Of a DNA stretch of 64,000 bases, positions 13,601 to 27,261 are shown piece by piece. The translations under genes and the position numbers were made by a program. A model generated the notes under the pieces. That model searched no databases. It was not told where the DNA came from and worked only from the letters and a program-made list of their open reading frames with translations. The DNA is taken from contig JBAIZL010000008.1 of NCBI GenBank assembly GCA_036971475.1, positions 4,377,501 through 4,441,500 of the forward strand, read 5' to 3'. The DNA comes from Prosapia bicincta (Eukaryota > Arthropoda > Insecta > Hemiptera > Cercopidae). Position 1 is the first letter of the stretch, and each line of letters opens with the position of its first letter.

Positions 13601-16600
13601 CTCGTTGTGTAAGTGTTGCAGTCTCGAGACGGTTGTATAACCTTGACTATACCTGACTGCTTGACTAGCTATAATACTGTTAGGGAATAGTTCATGACTA
13701 TTTGGGATTATGGTAATGCCACTTTGTGAAGGTCCGCAGTCCCGCTACAGTCCTGGGTTTGCCTCGTTGTGTAAGTGTTGCAGTCTCGAGACGGTTGTAT
13801 AACCTTGACTATACCTGACTGCTTGACTAGCTATAATACTGTTAGGGAATAGTTCATGACTATTTGGGATTATGGTAATGCCACTTTGTGAAGGTCCGCA
13901 GTCCCGCTACAGTCCTGGGTTTGACTCGTTGTGTAAGTGTTGCTGTCTCGAGGCAGTTGTATAACCTTGACTATACCTGACTGCGTGACTAGCTATAATA
14001 CTGTTAGGGAATAGTTCATGACTATTTGGGATTATGGTAATGCCACTTTGTGATGGTCCGCAGTCCCGCTACAGTCCTGGGTTTGCCTCGTTGTGTAAGT
14101 GTTGCAGTCTCGAGACGGTTGTATAACCTTAACTATACCTGACTGCTTGACTAGCTATTATACTGTTAGGGAATAGTTCATGACTATTTGGGATTATGGT
14201 AATGCCACTTTGTGAAGGTGTGCAGTCCCGCTACAGTCCTGGGTTTGGCTCGTTGTGTAAGTGTTGCTATCTCGAGGCAGTTGTATAACCTTGACTATAC
14301 CTGACTGCTTGACTAGCTATAATACTGTTAGGGAATAGTTCATGACCATTTGGGATTATGGTAATGCCACTGTGTGAAGGTGCGCAGTCCCGCTACAGTC
14401 CTGGGTTTGACTCGTTGTGTAAGTGTTGCTGTCTCGAGGCAGTTGTATAACCTTGACTATACCTGACTGCGTGACTAGTTATAATACTGTTAGGAAATAG
14501 TTCATGACCATTTGGGATTATGGTAATGCCACTGTGTGAAGGTGCGCAGTCCCGCTACAGTCCTGGGTTTGCCTCGTTGTGTAAGTGTTGCTGTCTCGAG
14601 GCAGTTGTATAACCTTGACTATACCTGACTGCGTGACTAGCTATAATACTGTTAGGGAATAGTTCATGACCATTTGGGATTATGGTAATGCCATTGTGTG
14701 AAGGTGCGCAGTCCCGCTACAGACCTTGTTTTTACTCGTTGTTTAAGTGTTGCTGTCTCGAGACGGTTGTATAACCTTGACTATACCTGACTGCACGACT
14801 AGCTATAATACTGTAAAGGAATAGATCATGACTATTTGGGATTATGGTAATGCCACTTTGTGAACGTGCGCAGTCCCGCTACAGACCTTGTTTTTACTCG
14901 TTGTTTAAGTGTTGCTGTCTCGAGACGGTTGTATAACCTTCACTATACCTGACTGCGTGACTAGCTATATTACTGTAAGGGAATAGTTCATGACTATTTG
15001 GGATTATGGTAATGCCACTTTGTGAAGGTGCGCAGTCCCGCTACAGACCTTGTTTTTACTTGTTGTTTAAGTGTTGCTGTCTCGAGACGGTTGTATAACC
15101 TTGACTATACCTGACTGCGTGACTAGCTATATTACTGTAAGGGAATAGTTCATGACTATTTGGGATTATGATAATGCCACTTTGTGAAGGTCCGCAGTCC
15201 CGCTACAGTCCTGGGTTTGCCTCGTTGTGTAAGTGTTGCAGTCTCGAGACGGTTGTATAACCTTGACTATACCTGACTGCTTGACTAGCTATTATACTGT
15301 TAGGGAATAGTTCATGACTATTTGGGATTATGATAATGCCACTTTGTGAAGGTCCGCAGTCCCGCTACAGTCCTGGGTTTGACTCGTTGTGTAAGTGTTG
15401 CTGTCTCGAGGCAGTTGTATAACCTTGACTATACCTGACTGCGTGACTAGTTATAATACTGTTAGGGAATAGTTCATGACCATTTCGGATTATGGTAATG
15501 CCACTGTGTGAAGGTGCGCAGTCCCGCTACAGTCCTGGGTTTGCCTCGTTGTGTAAGTGTTGCTGTCTCGAGGCAGTTGTATAACCTTGACTATACCTGA
15601 CTGCTTGACTAGCTATAATACTGTTAGGGAATAGTTCATGACTATTTGGGATTATGGTAATGCCACTTTGTGAAGGTCCGCAGTCCCGCTACAGTCCTGG
15701 GTTTGCCTCGTTGTGTAAGTGTTGCAGTCTCGAGACGGTTGTATAACCTTGACTATACCTGACTGCTTGACTAGCTATAATACTGTTAGGGAATAGTTCA
15801 TGACTATTTGGGATTATGGTAATGCCACTTTGTGAAGGTCCGCAGTCCCGCTACAGTCCTGGGTTTGCCTCGTTGTGTAAGTGTTGCAGTCTCGAGACGG
15901 TTGTATAACCTTGACTATACCTGACTGCTTGACTAGCTATTATACTGTTAGGGAATAGTTCATGACTATTTGGGATTATGGTAATGCCACTTTGTGAAGG
16001 TGTGCAGTCCCGCTACAGTCCTGGGTTTGGCTCGTTGTGTAAGTGTTGCTATCTCGAGGCAGTTGTATAACCTTGACTATACCTGACTGCTTGACTAGCT
16101 ATAATACTGTTAGGGAATAGTTCATGACCATTTGGGATTATGGTAATGCCACTGTGTGAAGGTGCGCAGTCCCGCTACAGTCCTGGGTTTGACTCGTTGT
16201 GTAAGTGTTGCTGTCTCGAGGCAGTTGTATAACCTTGACTATACCTGACTGCGTGACTAGTTATAATACTGTTAGGAAATAGTTCATGACCATTTGGGAT
16301 TATGGTAATGCCACTGTGTGAAGGTGCGCAGTCCCGCTACAGTCCTGGGTTTGCCTCGTTGTGTAAGTGTTGCTGTCTCGAGGCAGTTGTATAACCTTGA
16401 CTATACCTGACTGCGTGACTAGCTATAATACTGTTAGGGAATAGTTCATGACCATTTGGGATTATGGTAATGCCATTGTGTGAAGGTGCGCAGTCCCGCT
16501 ACAGACCTTGTTTTTACTCGTTGTTTAAGTGTTGCTGTCTCGAGACGGTTGTATAACCTTGACTATACCTGACTGCACGACTAGCTATAATACTGTAAAG

Positions 16601-19600
16601 GAATAGATCATGACTATTTGGGATTATGGTAATGCCACTTTGTGAACGTGCGCAGTCCCGCTACAGACCTTGTTTTTACTCGTTCTTTAAGTGTTGCTGT
16701 CTCGAGACGGTTGTATAACCTTCACTATACCTGACTGCGTGACTAGCTATATTACTGTAAGGGAATAGTTCATGACTATTTGGGATTATGGTAATGCCAC
16801 TTTGTGAAGGTGCGCAGTCCCGCTACAGACCTTGTTTTTACTTGTTGTTTAAGTGTTGCTGTCTCGAGACGGTTGTATAACCTTGACTATACCTGACTGC
16901 GTGACTAGCTATATTACTGTAAGGGAATAGTTCATGACTATTTGGGATTATGATAATGCCACTTTGTGAAGGTCCGCAGTCCCGCTACAGTCCTGGGTTT
17001 GCCTCGTTGTGTAAGTGTTGCAGTCTCGAGACGGTTGTATAACCTTGACTATACCTGACTGCTTGACTAGCTATTATACTGTTAGGGAATAGTTCATGAC
17101 TATTTGGGATTATGATAATGCCACTTTGTGAAGGTCCGCAGTCCCGCTACAGTCCTGGGTTTGACTCGTTGTGTAAGTGTTGCTGTCTCGAGGCAGTTGT
17201 ATAACCTTGACTATACCTGACTGCGTGACTAGTTATAATACTGTTAGGGAATAGTTCATGACCATTTGGGATTATGGTAATGCCACTGTGTGAAGGTGCG
17301 CAGTCCCGCTACAGTCCTGGGTTTGCCTCGTTGTGTAAGTGTTGCTGTCTCGAGGCAGTTGTATAACCTTGACTATACCTGACTGCGTGACTAGCTATAA
17401 TACTGTTAGGGAATAGTTCATGACCATTTGGGATTATGGTAATGCCATTGTGTGAAGGTGCGCAGTCCCGCTACAGACCTTGTTTTTACTCGTTGTTTAA
17501 GTGTTGCTGTCTCGAGACGGTTGTATAACCTTGACTATACCTGACTGCATGACTAGCTATAATACTGTTAGGGAATAGATCATGACTATTTGGGATTATG
17601 GTAATGCCACTTTGTGAAGGTGTGCAGTCCCGCTACAGTCCTGGGTTTGACTCGTTGTGTAAGTGTTGCTGTCTCGAGGCAGTTGTATAACCTTGACTAT
17701 ACCTGACTGCGTGACTAGCTATAATACTGTTAGGGAATAGTTCATGACCATTTGGGATTATGGTAATGCCACTGTGTGAAGGTGCGCAGTCCCGCTACAG
17801 TCCTGGGTTTGCCTCGTTGTGTAAGAGTTGCTATCTCGAGATGGTTGTTGTATAACCTTGACTATACCTGACTGCGTGACGAGCTATATTACTGTAAGGG
17901 AATAGTTCATGACTATTTGGGATTATGGTAATGCCACTTTGTGAAGGTCCGCAGTCCCGCTACAGTCCTGGGTTTGACTCGTTGTGTAAGTGTTGCTGTC
18001 TCGAGGCAGTTGTATAACCTTGACTATACCTGACTGCGTGACTAGCTATAATACTGTTAGGGAATAGTTCATGACCATTTGGGATTATGGTAATGCCACT
18101 GTGTGAAGGTGCGCAGTCCCGCTACAGTCCTGGGTTTGCCTCGTTGTGTAAGTGTTGCTATCTCGAGATGGTTGTTGTATAACCTTGACTATACCTGACT
18201 GCGTGACGAGCTATAATACTGTAAGGGAATAGTTCATGACTATTTGGGATTATGGTAATGCCACTTTGTGAAGGTCCGCAGTCCCGCTACAGTCCTGGGT
18301 TTGCCTCGTTGTGTAAGTGTTGCAGTCTCGAGACGGTTGTATAACCTTGACTATACCTGACTGCTTGACTAACTATAATACTGTTAGGGAATAGTTCATG
18401 ACTATTTGGGATTATGGTAATGCCACTTTGTGAAGGTCCGCAGTCCCGCTACAGTCCTGGGTTTGCCTCGTTGTGTAAGTGTTGCAGTCTCGAGACGGTT
18501 GTATAACCTTGACTATACCTGACTGCTTGACTAGCTATAATACTGTTAGGGAATAGTTCATGACTATTTGGGATTATGGTAATGCCACTTTGTGAAGGTC
18601 CGCAGTCCCGCTACAGTCCTGGGTTTGACTCGTTGTGTAAGTGTTGCTGTCTCGAGGCAGTTGTATAACCTTGACTATACCTGACTGCGTGACTAGCTAT
18701 AATACTGTTAGGGAATAGTTCATGACCATTTGGGATTATGGTAATGCCACTGTGTGAAGGTGCGCAGTCCCGCTACAGTCCTGGGTTTGCCTCGTTGTGT
18801 AAGTGTTGCTATCTCGAGATGGTTGTTGTATAACCTTGACTATACCTGACTGCGTGACGAGCTATATTACTGTAAGGGTATAGTTCATGACTATTTGGGA
18901 TTATGGTAATGCCACTTTGTGAAGGTCCGCAGTCCCGCTACAGTCCTGGGTTTGCCTCGTTGTGTAAGTGTTGCAGTCTCGAGACGGTTGTATAACCTTG
19001 ACTATACCTGACTGCTTGACTAGCTATTATACTGTTAGGGAATAGTTCATGACTATTTGGGATTATGGTAATGCCACTTTGTGAAGGTCCGCAGTCCCGC
19101 TACAGTCCTGGGTTTGCCTCGTTGTGTAAGTGTTGCTGTCTCGAGACGGTTGTATAACCTTAACTATACCAGACTGCACGACTAGCTAAAATACTGTAAG
19201 GGAATAGTTTATGACTATTTGGGATTATGGTAATGCCACTTTGTGAAGGTGTGCAGTCCCGCTACAGTCCTGGGTTTGGCTCGTTGTGTAAGTGTTGCTA
19301 TCTCGAGGCAGTTGTATAACCTTGACTATACCTGACTGCTTGACTAGCTATAATACTGTTAGGGAATAGTTCATGACCATTTGGGATTATGGTAATGCCA
19401 CTGTGTGAAGGTGCGCAGTCCCGCTACAGTCCTGGGTTTGACTCGTTGTGTAAGTGTTGCTGTCTCGAGGCAGTTGTATAACCTTGACTATACCTGACTG
19501 CGTGACTAGTTATAATACTGTTAGGAAATAGTTCATGACCATTTGGGATTATGGTAATGCCACTGTGTGAAGGTGCGCAGTCCCGCTACAGTCCTGGGTT

Positions 19601-22565
19601 TGCCTCGTTGTGTAAGTGTTGCTGTCTCGAGACGGTTGTATAACCTTGACTATACCTGACTGCGTGACTAGTTATAATACTGTTAGGAAATAGTTCATGA
19701 CCATTTGGGATTATGGTAATGCCACTGTGTGAAGGTGCGCAGTCCCGCTACAGTCCTGGGTTTGACTCGTTGTGTAAGTGTTGCGGTCTCGAGGCAGTTG
19801 TATAACCTTGACTATACCTGACTGCGTGACTAGTTATAATACTGTTAGGGAATAGTTCATGACCATTTGGGATTATGGTAATGCCACTGTGTGAAGGTGC
19901 GCAGTCCCGCTACAGTCCTGGGTTTGCCTCGTTGTGTAAGTGTTGCTGTCTCGAGACAGTTGTATAACCTTGACTATACCTGACTGCGTGACTAGCTATA
20001 ATACTGTTAGGGAATAGTTCATGACCATTTGGGATTATGGTAATGCCATTGTGTGAAGGTGCGCAGTCCCGCTACAGACCTTGTTTTTACTCGTTGTTTA
20101 AGTGTTGCTGTCTCGAGACGGTTGTATAACCTTGACTATACCTGACTGCACGACTAGCTATAATACTGTAAAGGAATAGATCATGACTATTTGGGATTAT
20201 GGTAATGCCACTTTGTGAACGTGCGCAGTCCCGCTACAGACCTTGTTTTTACTCGTTGTTTAAGTGTTGCTGTCTCGAGACGGTTGTATAACCTTGACTA
20301 TACCTGACTGCGTGACTAGCTATATTACTGTAAGGGAATAGATCATGACTATTTGGGATTATGGTAATGCCACTTTGTGAAGGTGCGCAGTCCCGCTACA
20401 GACCTTGTTTTTACTCGTTGTTTAAGTGTTGCTGTCTCGAGACGGTTGTATAACCTTGACTATACCTGACTGCGTGACTAGCTATATTACTGTAAGGGAA
20501 TAGTTCATGACTATTTGGGATTATGGTAATGCCACTGTGTGAAGGTGCGCAGTCCTGCTACAGACCTTGTTTTTACTCGTTGTTTAAGTGTTGCTGTCTC
20601 GAGACGGTTGTATAACCTTGACTATACCTGACTGCGTGACTAGCTATATTACTGTAAGGGAATAGTTCATGACTATTTGGGATTATGGTAATGCCATTGT
20701 GTGAAGGTGCGCAGTCCCGCTACAGACCTTGTTTTTACTCGTTGTTTAAGTGTTGCTGTCTCGAGACGGTTGTATAACCTTGACTATACTTGACTGCGTG
20801 ACTATCTATATTACTGTAAGGGAATAGTTCATGACTATTTGGGATTATGGTAATGCCACTTTGTGAAGGTGCGCAGTCCCGCTACAGACCTTGTTTTTAC
20901 TCGTTGTTTAAGTGTTGCTGTCTCGAGACGGTTGTATAACCTTCACTATACCTGACTGCGTGACTAGCTATATTACTGTAAGGGAATAGTTCATGACTAT
21001 TTGGGATTATGGTAATGCCACTTTGTGAAGGTGCGCAGTCCCGCTACAGACCTTGTTTTTACTCGTTGTTTAAGTGTTGCTGTCTCGAGACGGTTGTATA
21101 ACCTTGACTATACCTGACTGCGTGACTAGCTATATTACTGTAAGGGAATAGTTCATGACTATTTGGGATTATGATAATGCCACTTTGTGAAGGTCCGCAG
21201 TCCCGCTACAGTCCTGGGTTTGACTCGTTGTGTAAGTGTTGCTGTCTCGAGGCAGTTGTATAACCTTGACTATACCTGACTGCGTGACTAGCTATAATAG
21301 TGTTAGGGAATAGTTCATGACCATTTGGGATTATGGTAATGCCATTGTGTGAAGGTGCGCAGTCCCGCTACAGTCCTGGGTTTGCCTCGTTGTGTAAGTG
21401 TTGCAGTCTCGAGACGGTTGTATAACCTTGACTATACCTGACTGCTTGACTAGCTATTATACTGTTAGGGAATAGTTCATGACTATTTGGGATTATGATA
21501 ATGCCACTTTGTGAAGGTCCGCAGTCCCGCTACAGTCCTGGGTTTGACTCGTTGTGTAAGTGTTGCTGTCTCGAGGCAGTTGTATAACCTTGACTATACC
21601 TGACTGCGTGACTAGTTATAATACTGTTAGGAAATAGTTCATGACCATTTGGGATTATGGTAATGCCACTGTGTGAAGGTGCGCAGTCCCGCTACAGTCC
21701 TGGGTTTGCCTCGTTGTGTAAGTGTTGCTGTCTCGAGACGGTTGTATAACCTTGACTATACCTGACTGCGTGACTAGTTATAATACTGTTAGGAAATAGT
21801 TCATGACTATTTGGGATTATGGTAATGCCACTGTGTGAAGGTGCGCAGTCCCGCTACAGTCCTGGGTTTGACTCGTTGTGTAAGTGTTGCTGTCTCGAGA
21901 CGGTTGTATAACCTTGACTATACCTGACTGCGTGACTAGTTATAATACTGTTAGGAAATAGTTCATGACCATTTGGGATTATGGTAATGCCACTGTGTGA
22001 AGGTGCGCAGTCCCGCTACAGTCCTGGGTTTGACTCGTTGTGTAAGTGTTGCTGTCTCGAGGCAGTTGTATAACCTTGACTATACCTGACTGCGTGACTA
22101 GCTATATTACTGTAAGGGAATAGATCATGACTATTTGGGATTATGGTAATGCCACTTTGTGAAGGTGCGCAGTCCCGCTACAGACCTTGTTTTTACTCGT
22201 TGTTTAAGTGTTGCTGTCTCGAGACGGTTGTATAACCTTGACTATACCTGACTGCGTGACTAGCTATATTACTGTAAGGGAATAGTTCATGACTATTTGG
22301 GATTATGGTAATGCCACTGTGTGAAGGTGCGCAGTCCCGCTACAGACCTTGTTTTTACTCGTTGTTTAAGTGTTGCTGTCTCGAGACGGTTGTATAACCT
22401 TGACTATACCTGACTGCGTGACTAGCTATATTACTGTAAGGGAATAGTTCATGACTATTTGGGATTATGATAATGCCACTATGAGAAGGTATACAGTCCC
22501 GCTACAGACCTTGTTTTGACTCGATGTTTGAGTGTTGCTGTCTGCAGACGGTTGTTGTATACATC
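10646..22565. repeat. Satellite array B (162-bp unit, about 73 copies)
   Basis: An 11.9-kb array has a unit of 162-165 bp, each starting 'gcagtcccgctacag'; successive starts at 10646, 10811, 10973 and 11135 show the period. There are at least two monomer classes: one with 'tcctgggtttgactcg' and one with 'accttgtttttactcg', the latter clustered near 14.7-15.1, 16.5-16.9, 17.5, 20.1-21.1 and 22.2-22.5 kb. Each unit holds a CTCGAG site, in many copies within the perfect 10-bp palindrome GTCTCGAGAC, and a small dyad ATAGT-tcatg-ACTAT. I see no long open frame, tRNA or promoter logic. The first and last units are the most diverged, as expected of array edges. Confidence 0.96.
14041..17260. repeat. 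~1.78-kb block duplication within array B
   Basis: A run of variant monomers is repeated in the same order 1,782-1,783 bp later, which is 11 units of 162 bp. Markers include 'gggtttggctcg' (about 14.24 and 16.03 kb), the first 'accttgtttttactcg' monomer (14707 and 16490) and a 'tttttacttgttg' variant (15058 and 16840). The 'gggtttggctcg' variant appears again near 19.28 kb, about 20 units further on. Confidence 0.85.
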
Positions 22566-24290
22566 GTGCAATGACGTTGGCCCAACTTCCGGCCCCGGAC
22601 GTAAACATCGCCTTTACCCTTCCCAAACAATTACCGCCCTTCAATGAAATTCCCAGTAGAATTGGTGACGATATCTTAGAAACAGAAAAGTAGCTTTGTT
22701 TACATTAAATTCATAAATTTACATCGTAATTACTTGGCGCCGCCTCCGTGAGCAGGCGTTCATCGCGCCGACTTATAAGTTATCGACGATATATATCTGT
22801 CGAAGGGAGATTGTAAGAATGGAGATTTGAGGGAATGCCAAAGGTAGATGGTAAATACACTGACGTTGTTAAAATGACCACGTCATTTTCCCTGTTTAAA
22901 GTTATTTATTTACCTTTTTGTGAGAAGTAGAAAATCAAGTCAGGTTAGGTTAGGCTATTTCTCTTGTTAATTAGTTTCTGATAAATGTTTTGTGTTTCAG
23001 TGGCAAGTGATGTATTGCTTATCCTACATTAAATAACGCACGGTTATTTGAACAATTACGTTTAATATCTAAACAAAATCACTTCATGTTATCCGACAGA
23101 CAAGTTCGTGGGCATCTAAACGTAACAGCTACGTTTGTAGCCTACTTCGTTGTGCTTATACTGTCAGTACATATGTGTGGACATTTCAATATAGAACTCT
23201 ATAAATATAAAATCGGCTTGTATAACGGTGTATGCATATTTGGCCTTCATACAGTTTGATTACATAACAGTTCGGATACACAAGACCACAGAGTATATCT
23301 AGGTAAAGCCTCCCATATGCAGGGAGACCCTTAGCTCTGACCCCTACGACCCCGTCAGAGAGTATGTACACTTCAATGTTCCTCACTGAGCTCTTTGTGT
23401 CCACGTGTCTCCAACCTTATCCCATATAATCACATACGAATTCTATCAGTATAATCTTATCTATTATGTGTATTGACATAGCAGTATGTATTTTTGGATT
23501 GGATATTACTTCCGTTTATGTTTTCTTTACTCCTTGATTATGTCACACGTAGTTAATTAACTGCGTTAAGAAACTCTTAGCAATTCAGTCTTGACATAAG
23601 AGTGTGTATCTGTGACTCGTAAAATTTGTAACCTCTTTGTCTACCTTCCATCGTCATTAATTCAAAGCGAGACTTAAAAAACCATTAACAGTTACATGTC
23701 TGAACATAAGTTACAGGCTATGATGTTCCAATAAGACCCTCCACATACTTGTATAGAGTTGGAGCCATACGTCCGATGTGGTTCCGACAGTGTTCCTTCC
23801 ATTGGTAATAAACAGTTACGATCCACACACGTCTCGTGCGATTCTAAAATGACGGTAACCCAGTAAGCAAGCCCTCATCTTACTTTGGTCTTCACTTCAT
23901 GCATTGTATCAGCATGTCCCCTTCAAGACATATGGGAAGGCATAACTTTCTCCGGTACGTTGGAACACAGTTTCGATCAGGCAATTGTTTCGTCAGTCCC
24001 ATCAAGGACAGGCGTAACAGTGCCAAACCTTCATTTGAAGGGCCGTGTGGTTTGCTGTGGTGGTCTCCTATTGGAGATGAAACTTAAAACTTAATATTGC
24101 GAAAATCGTCGATTACATAAAATCCCAAGTAACCCTCCTGCTGTTAGGGTTTTGGGTGGAATGTCAATTTAAGATTAGCCACTAGTTTCACATTTTGCCT
24201 TCAACTTTCATGGACTGCCTCAAAACAGACCCTTTTATATATCATGAATCACATGCCAAGTAGTTATTCTCCTTCTACCTAGAAAGTCTC
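22566..24290. other. Non-repetitive intergenic spacer
   Basis: This is single-copy-looking sequence to the right of array B, with a more GC-rich first 250 bp ('ttggcgccgcctccg' near 22735). A GGTTAGGTTAGG stretch lies near 22942. Short open frames (23186-23404 minus, 23885-24094 plus) have no domain I recognise and no coding support beyond being open. Confidence 0.5.
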
Positions 24291-25050
24291 TATAAACGCT
24301 TTGGTTGAACCCTCTGGCTACATATTCTGGTTACACACTCTGTTTATACACATTCTGTGCTTACGCCCCCTGGTTACACATTCTGGTTCCACAATCAGTG
24401 GTTACACGCTCTCTATAAACCCTTTGGTTGTATCGTCTGGCTACATATTCTGGTAACACACTCTTGTTTCAAACATTCTGTGGTTACACACTCTGGTTCA
24501 CACTCTGTGGTTACACGCTCTCTATAAACCCTTTGGTTGTATCGTCTGGCTACATATTCTGGTAACACACTCTTGTTTTAAACATTCTGTGGTTACACAC
24601 TCTGGTTCACACTCTGTGGTTACACGCTATCTATAAACCCGTTGGTTGTATCCTCTGGCTGCATATTCTGGTTACACACTCTGGTTCCAAACATTCTATG
24701 GTTTCGCCATCTGGTTCCGCACTCTATGGTTACACCCTCTGGTTACACTCTGTGGTTACGCCCTCTAGTTCCACACACTGTGGTTACACGCTGTCTATAA
24801 ACCCTTTGGTTTTATCCTCTGGTTACATATTCTGGTTACACATTCTGGTTCCAAACATTCTGTGGTTACGTTTTCTGATTACACACTCTGGTTCTACACG
24901 CTATGGTTACGCCCTCTGATTACACACTCTGTGGTTATGCCCTCTGGTTACACACTCTGTGGTTACACCCTCTGGTTACACACTCTGTGTTACACTCTCT
25001 AGTTGCACTCTGCGGTTACACGTTCTGGCTAAACGCTCTGATCATACTCT
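24290..25050. repeat. Array C: short 'ggttacac' repeats with a ~109-bp higher-order period
   Basis: Degenerate 15-20-bp units of the type 'ctctggttacacactctgtg' run through the segment. In the left half they group into blocks of about 109 bp, each marked by 'ctctataaaccctttggttg' (near 24410, 24518 and 24627). The open frame at 24698-24919 follows from the repeat. Confidence 0.85.
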
Positions 25051-26510
25051 TATAACCTTTTTCTTAATACCGGGGTTAACAGGTAATAACAGCAACACAC
25101 TTACATTATACTTGTAACTCACCACACAGTGTATGTAACTGCATTGTTTTGACAAAATTTCTGACTTCAGTTTTTCAAACGAATCAGATGTTCTTTACGT
25201 GAACTCGCCTAAAGTAAATAAGAATGCCAAGCATTCTGTTAGTAGTAGATTTAGCCAGGTTGTGGTTGGCGCTATGACCGCAGGTTTGAGATAGTCAACA
25301 TGTTTTAAAGTATTTTACTCTTAAATATTGCGATAACTTTTACTTTGGACGCCACTTTAATAAATTTTACGAGTTAACTCAAGTTTATTCAGTTACTCAC
25401 ATGGAAATATTTTGTGAAAGATATTTAAAAAGTTGATAATCGAGTCAAGTAAACCTGTTTATTACAAAGGCGCTTTTCGACAACTGGTTTTGTTACCAGT
25501 TGTTACTTATGAAGTCTGATTTGCTATAAAAACGTAATTCTTGCATTTAGCATTAAGATGACTAATATGAGAGGACAAGATATCTCTCTGCACGTTACTG
25601 AAAATTCGCTTGAACTACTAATCTATTAACATTCCTTTTAACTCTTCATGTTTGTAAAAGATTCAAGACTAAAGGTGCATTTAATAGGAACAAAAAAAAT
25701 AGTCTGGTTGTTGAGCCATGGTGGCCTTGGTAGTTGTTGAAAGGTCGTCCCTGTAATAAATACATTTAATTATCCTTCATGAGTTAAAGTTAAAAATGTG
25801 TGTTGTTTGTTGCATATCTGGATCTATTTATTACTGGTTTTTATTTTAAAACTAATTTCTATTAATAATTAAATACTTTGAATGTTAAGAAAGTCTCATG
25901 AAACGAAATAAGTGTTATAAAAACTACGAAAACTGTAAAGTAATTGTTTTGCGAAACAAATAATAAACATTTAAGCGAAAAACATTTAAACAACTTGTTT
26001 ACTGACATTATTCTTCTTTAAAATTATATTTATGAAAATTGATCCGTACTTAAAATATTTTTGTTTGAAGCAGTTTCAAAGAACGAAGCTGGGGTCACAT
26101 GTGTCAGGTTGGCGTTCAGTTCCAGGAAGACAGGAAGTGAAGTTTTGTCTATATTGTACAGACCACCCTCACTTTAGCATCCAGAGAAAACCTCACCGCT
26201 GCAACATAGGCTAGTTGCCATGGAAACGCTTTCTTGGAAATAGTGTAAGCCGAGTAAATGTTGTAATTTGATTTCCAAAACCATTCAAATCAAAGCAATT
26301 AAGTAAAGATTAAAAACACCGAGCACTTGTTACGTTTGTGTTGGCCTTGTGGCCGGTTCTATATAATAATGTCGTAGCCTTTAGTAGCCTTTAGGGAGTT
26401 TATTATTTTCTTGCTAGGTTTTATAGTTCATTCCTTTTAATTGTACCACAATGTATCGTAAACTGTCGCTGTAATTACAAACTACAAGCAATATTAAAAA
26501 AAAAAAATTA
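25050..26510. other. AT-rich intergenic DNA, no gene seen
   Basis: No array, terminal repeat or recognisable coding sequence is seen. A 60-codon frame at 26032-26214 has no recognisable motif and I do not call it a gene. Confidence 0.5.
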
Positions 26511-26511
26511 T

Positions 26512-26892
26512 AGTCAATTCCTATTTAGGTCAACGAAGAAAAAATTTAATATAGTTATTTTTTATTAAATAATTACAATTAATATAAATAAAGTAACATA
26601 GCCTATGCGTTAAAACAGCTATTCAACCACATAATATTGGCTATAATATAAAGTCAGCTGTTTTACGAAATCATTGGTTATCACTCATTTTAAGCCAAAT
26701 GGAACGAAATAACTATATTGCATACTTTACCCCTTTTGTGGAATTTTTTTCTCCTATATGAAACTAGATTTATTTAATGAATTAATATTTGAAAAGACTA
26801 TTAACATCAAGGGTCATCCACTACACGTTTAAGAAAATGTAGTTTAACTCGAGCGGGTGAATACAAAGTATGTTATAACTTATGAAAATTTG
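26512..26892 (-). repeat. Dispersed repeat family R1, copy 2 (inverted)
   Basis: Reverse complement of the repeat at 1020-1440, with landmarks in reverse order: 'ctatttaggtcaa', A-run, 'attaaataattacaatt', paired CAGCTG-type sites, 'tatcactcattttaagcc' and 'gtgaataca'. Confidence 0.65.
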
Positions 26893-26944
26893 AACTATAT
26901 ATATATATATAAGAGTGTGCATTAATAGAATAGAGAAGGAGTTG

Positions 26945-27055
26945 AATAAAAGTAACATAACCTATGTGTTAAACAGCTGTTCTACAACATATCCTAAAAT
27001 AAAAGAAATCAGCTGTTGTATGAAATCATGTGTTATCACTTAATTTAGAAATGTG
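26945..27055 (-). repeat. Dispersed repeat family R1, partial copy 3 (inverted)
   Basis: Only the core is present: 'agtaacataacctatgtgttaaacagctgttctac' spread with a second CAGCTG and 'atcatgtgttatcac'. It follows copy 2 by about 50 bp in the same orientation, with a (TA)n tract between. Confidence 0.6.
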
Positions 27056-27117
27056 TTAAGCTGATATAGTTGTAATCAGTGCATACTTAGATCTGTTACA
27101 GCGTAACTTAACGTCAA

Positions 27118-27152
27118 CTTGTCGACAAGATTTGCCGACGTTGACAGGTTCC
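27118..27152. other. Small palindrome (CTTGTCGACAAG) and dyad
   Basis: A perfect 12-bp palindrome, CTTGTCGACAAG, lies at 27118-27129. It sits within a looser dyad formed by 'acgtcaac' to its left and 'gacgttgac' to its right. No function can be assigned. Confidence 0.4.
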
Positions 27153-27261
27153 TAAGTAAGTCTCTAAGGGTAAGTGTTACCCCTTCTTTCTCTGCCTCCT
27201 ACCCCCCGGCCTATACGTACAAACATCTATAGCTCAAGAGACGAACGTTTACTATTTTTTC

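Noticed and set aside
10646..22565. CENP-B box in array B units, which would support a centromeric role
   Set aside because: The closest word, 'actcgttgtgtaagtg', lacks the essential TTCG...CGGG positions.
2466..22565. CRISPR array
   Set aside because: The repeats are contiguous tandem units without unique spacers, in a eukaryotic context with no cas genes.
22938..22955. Telomere, from the GGTTAGGTTAGG word (also near 30670)
   Set aside because: Only two or three units are present. This is compatible with the insect TTAGG repeat but far too short to be a telomere or a telomere-fusion site.
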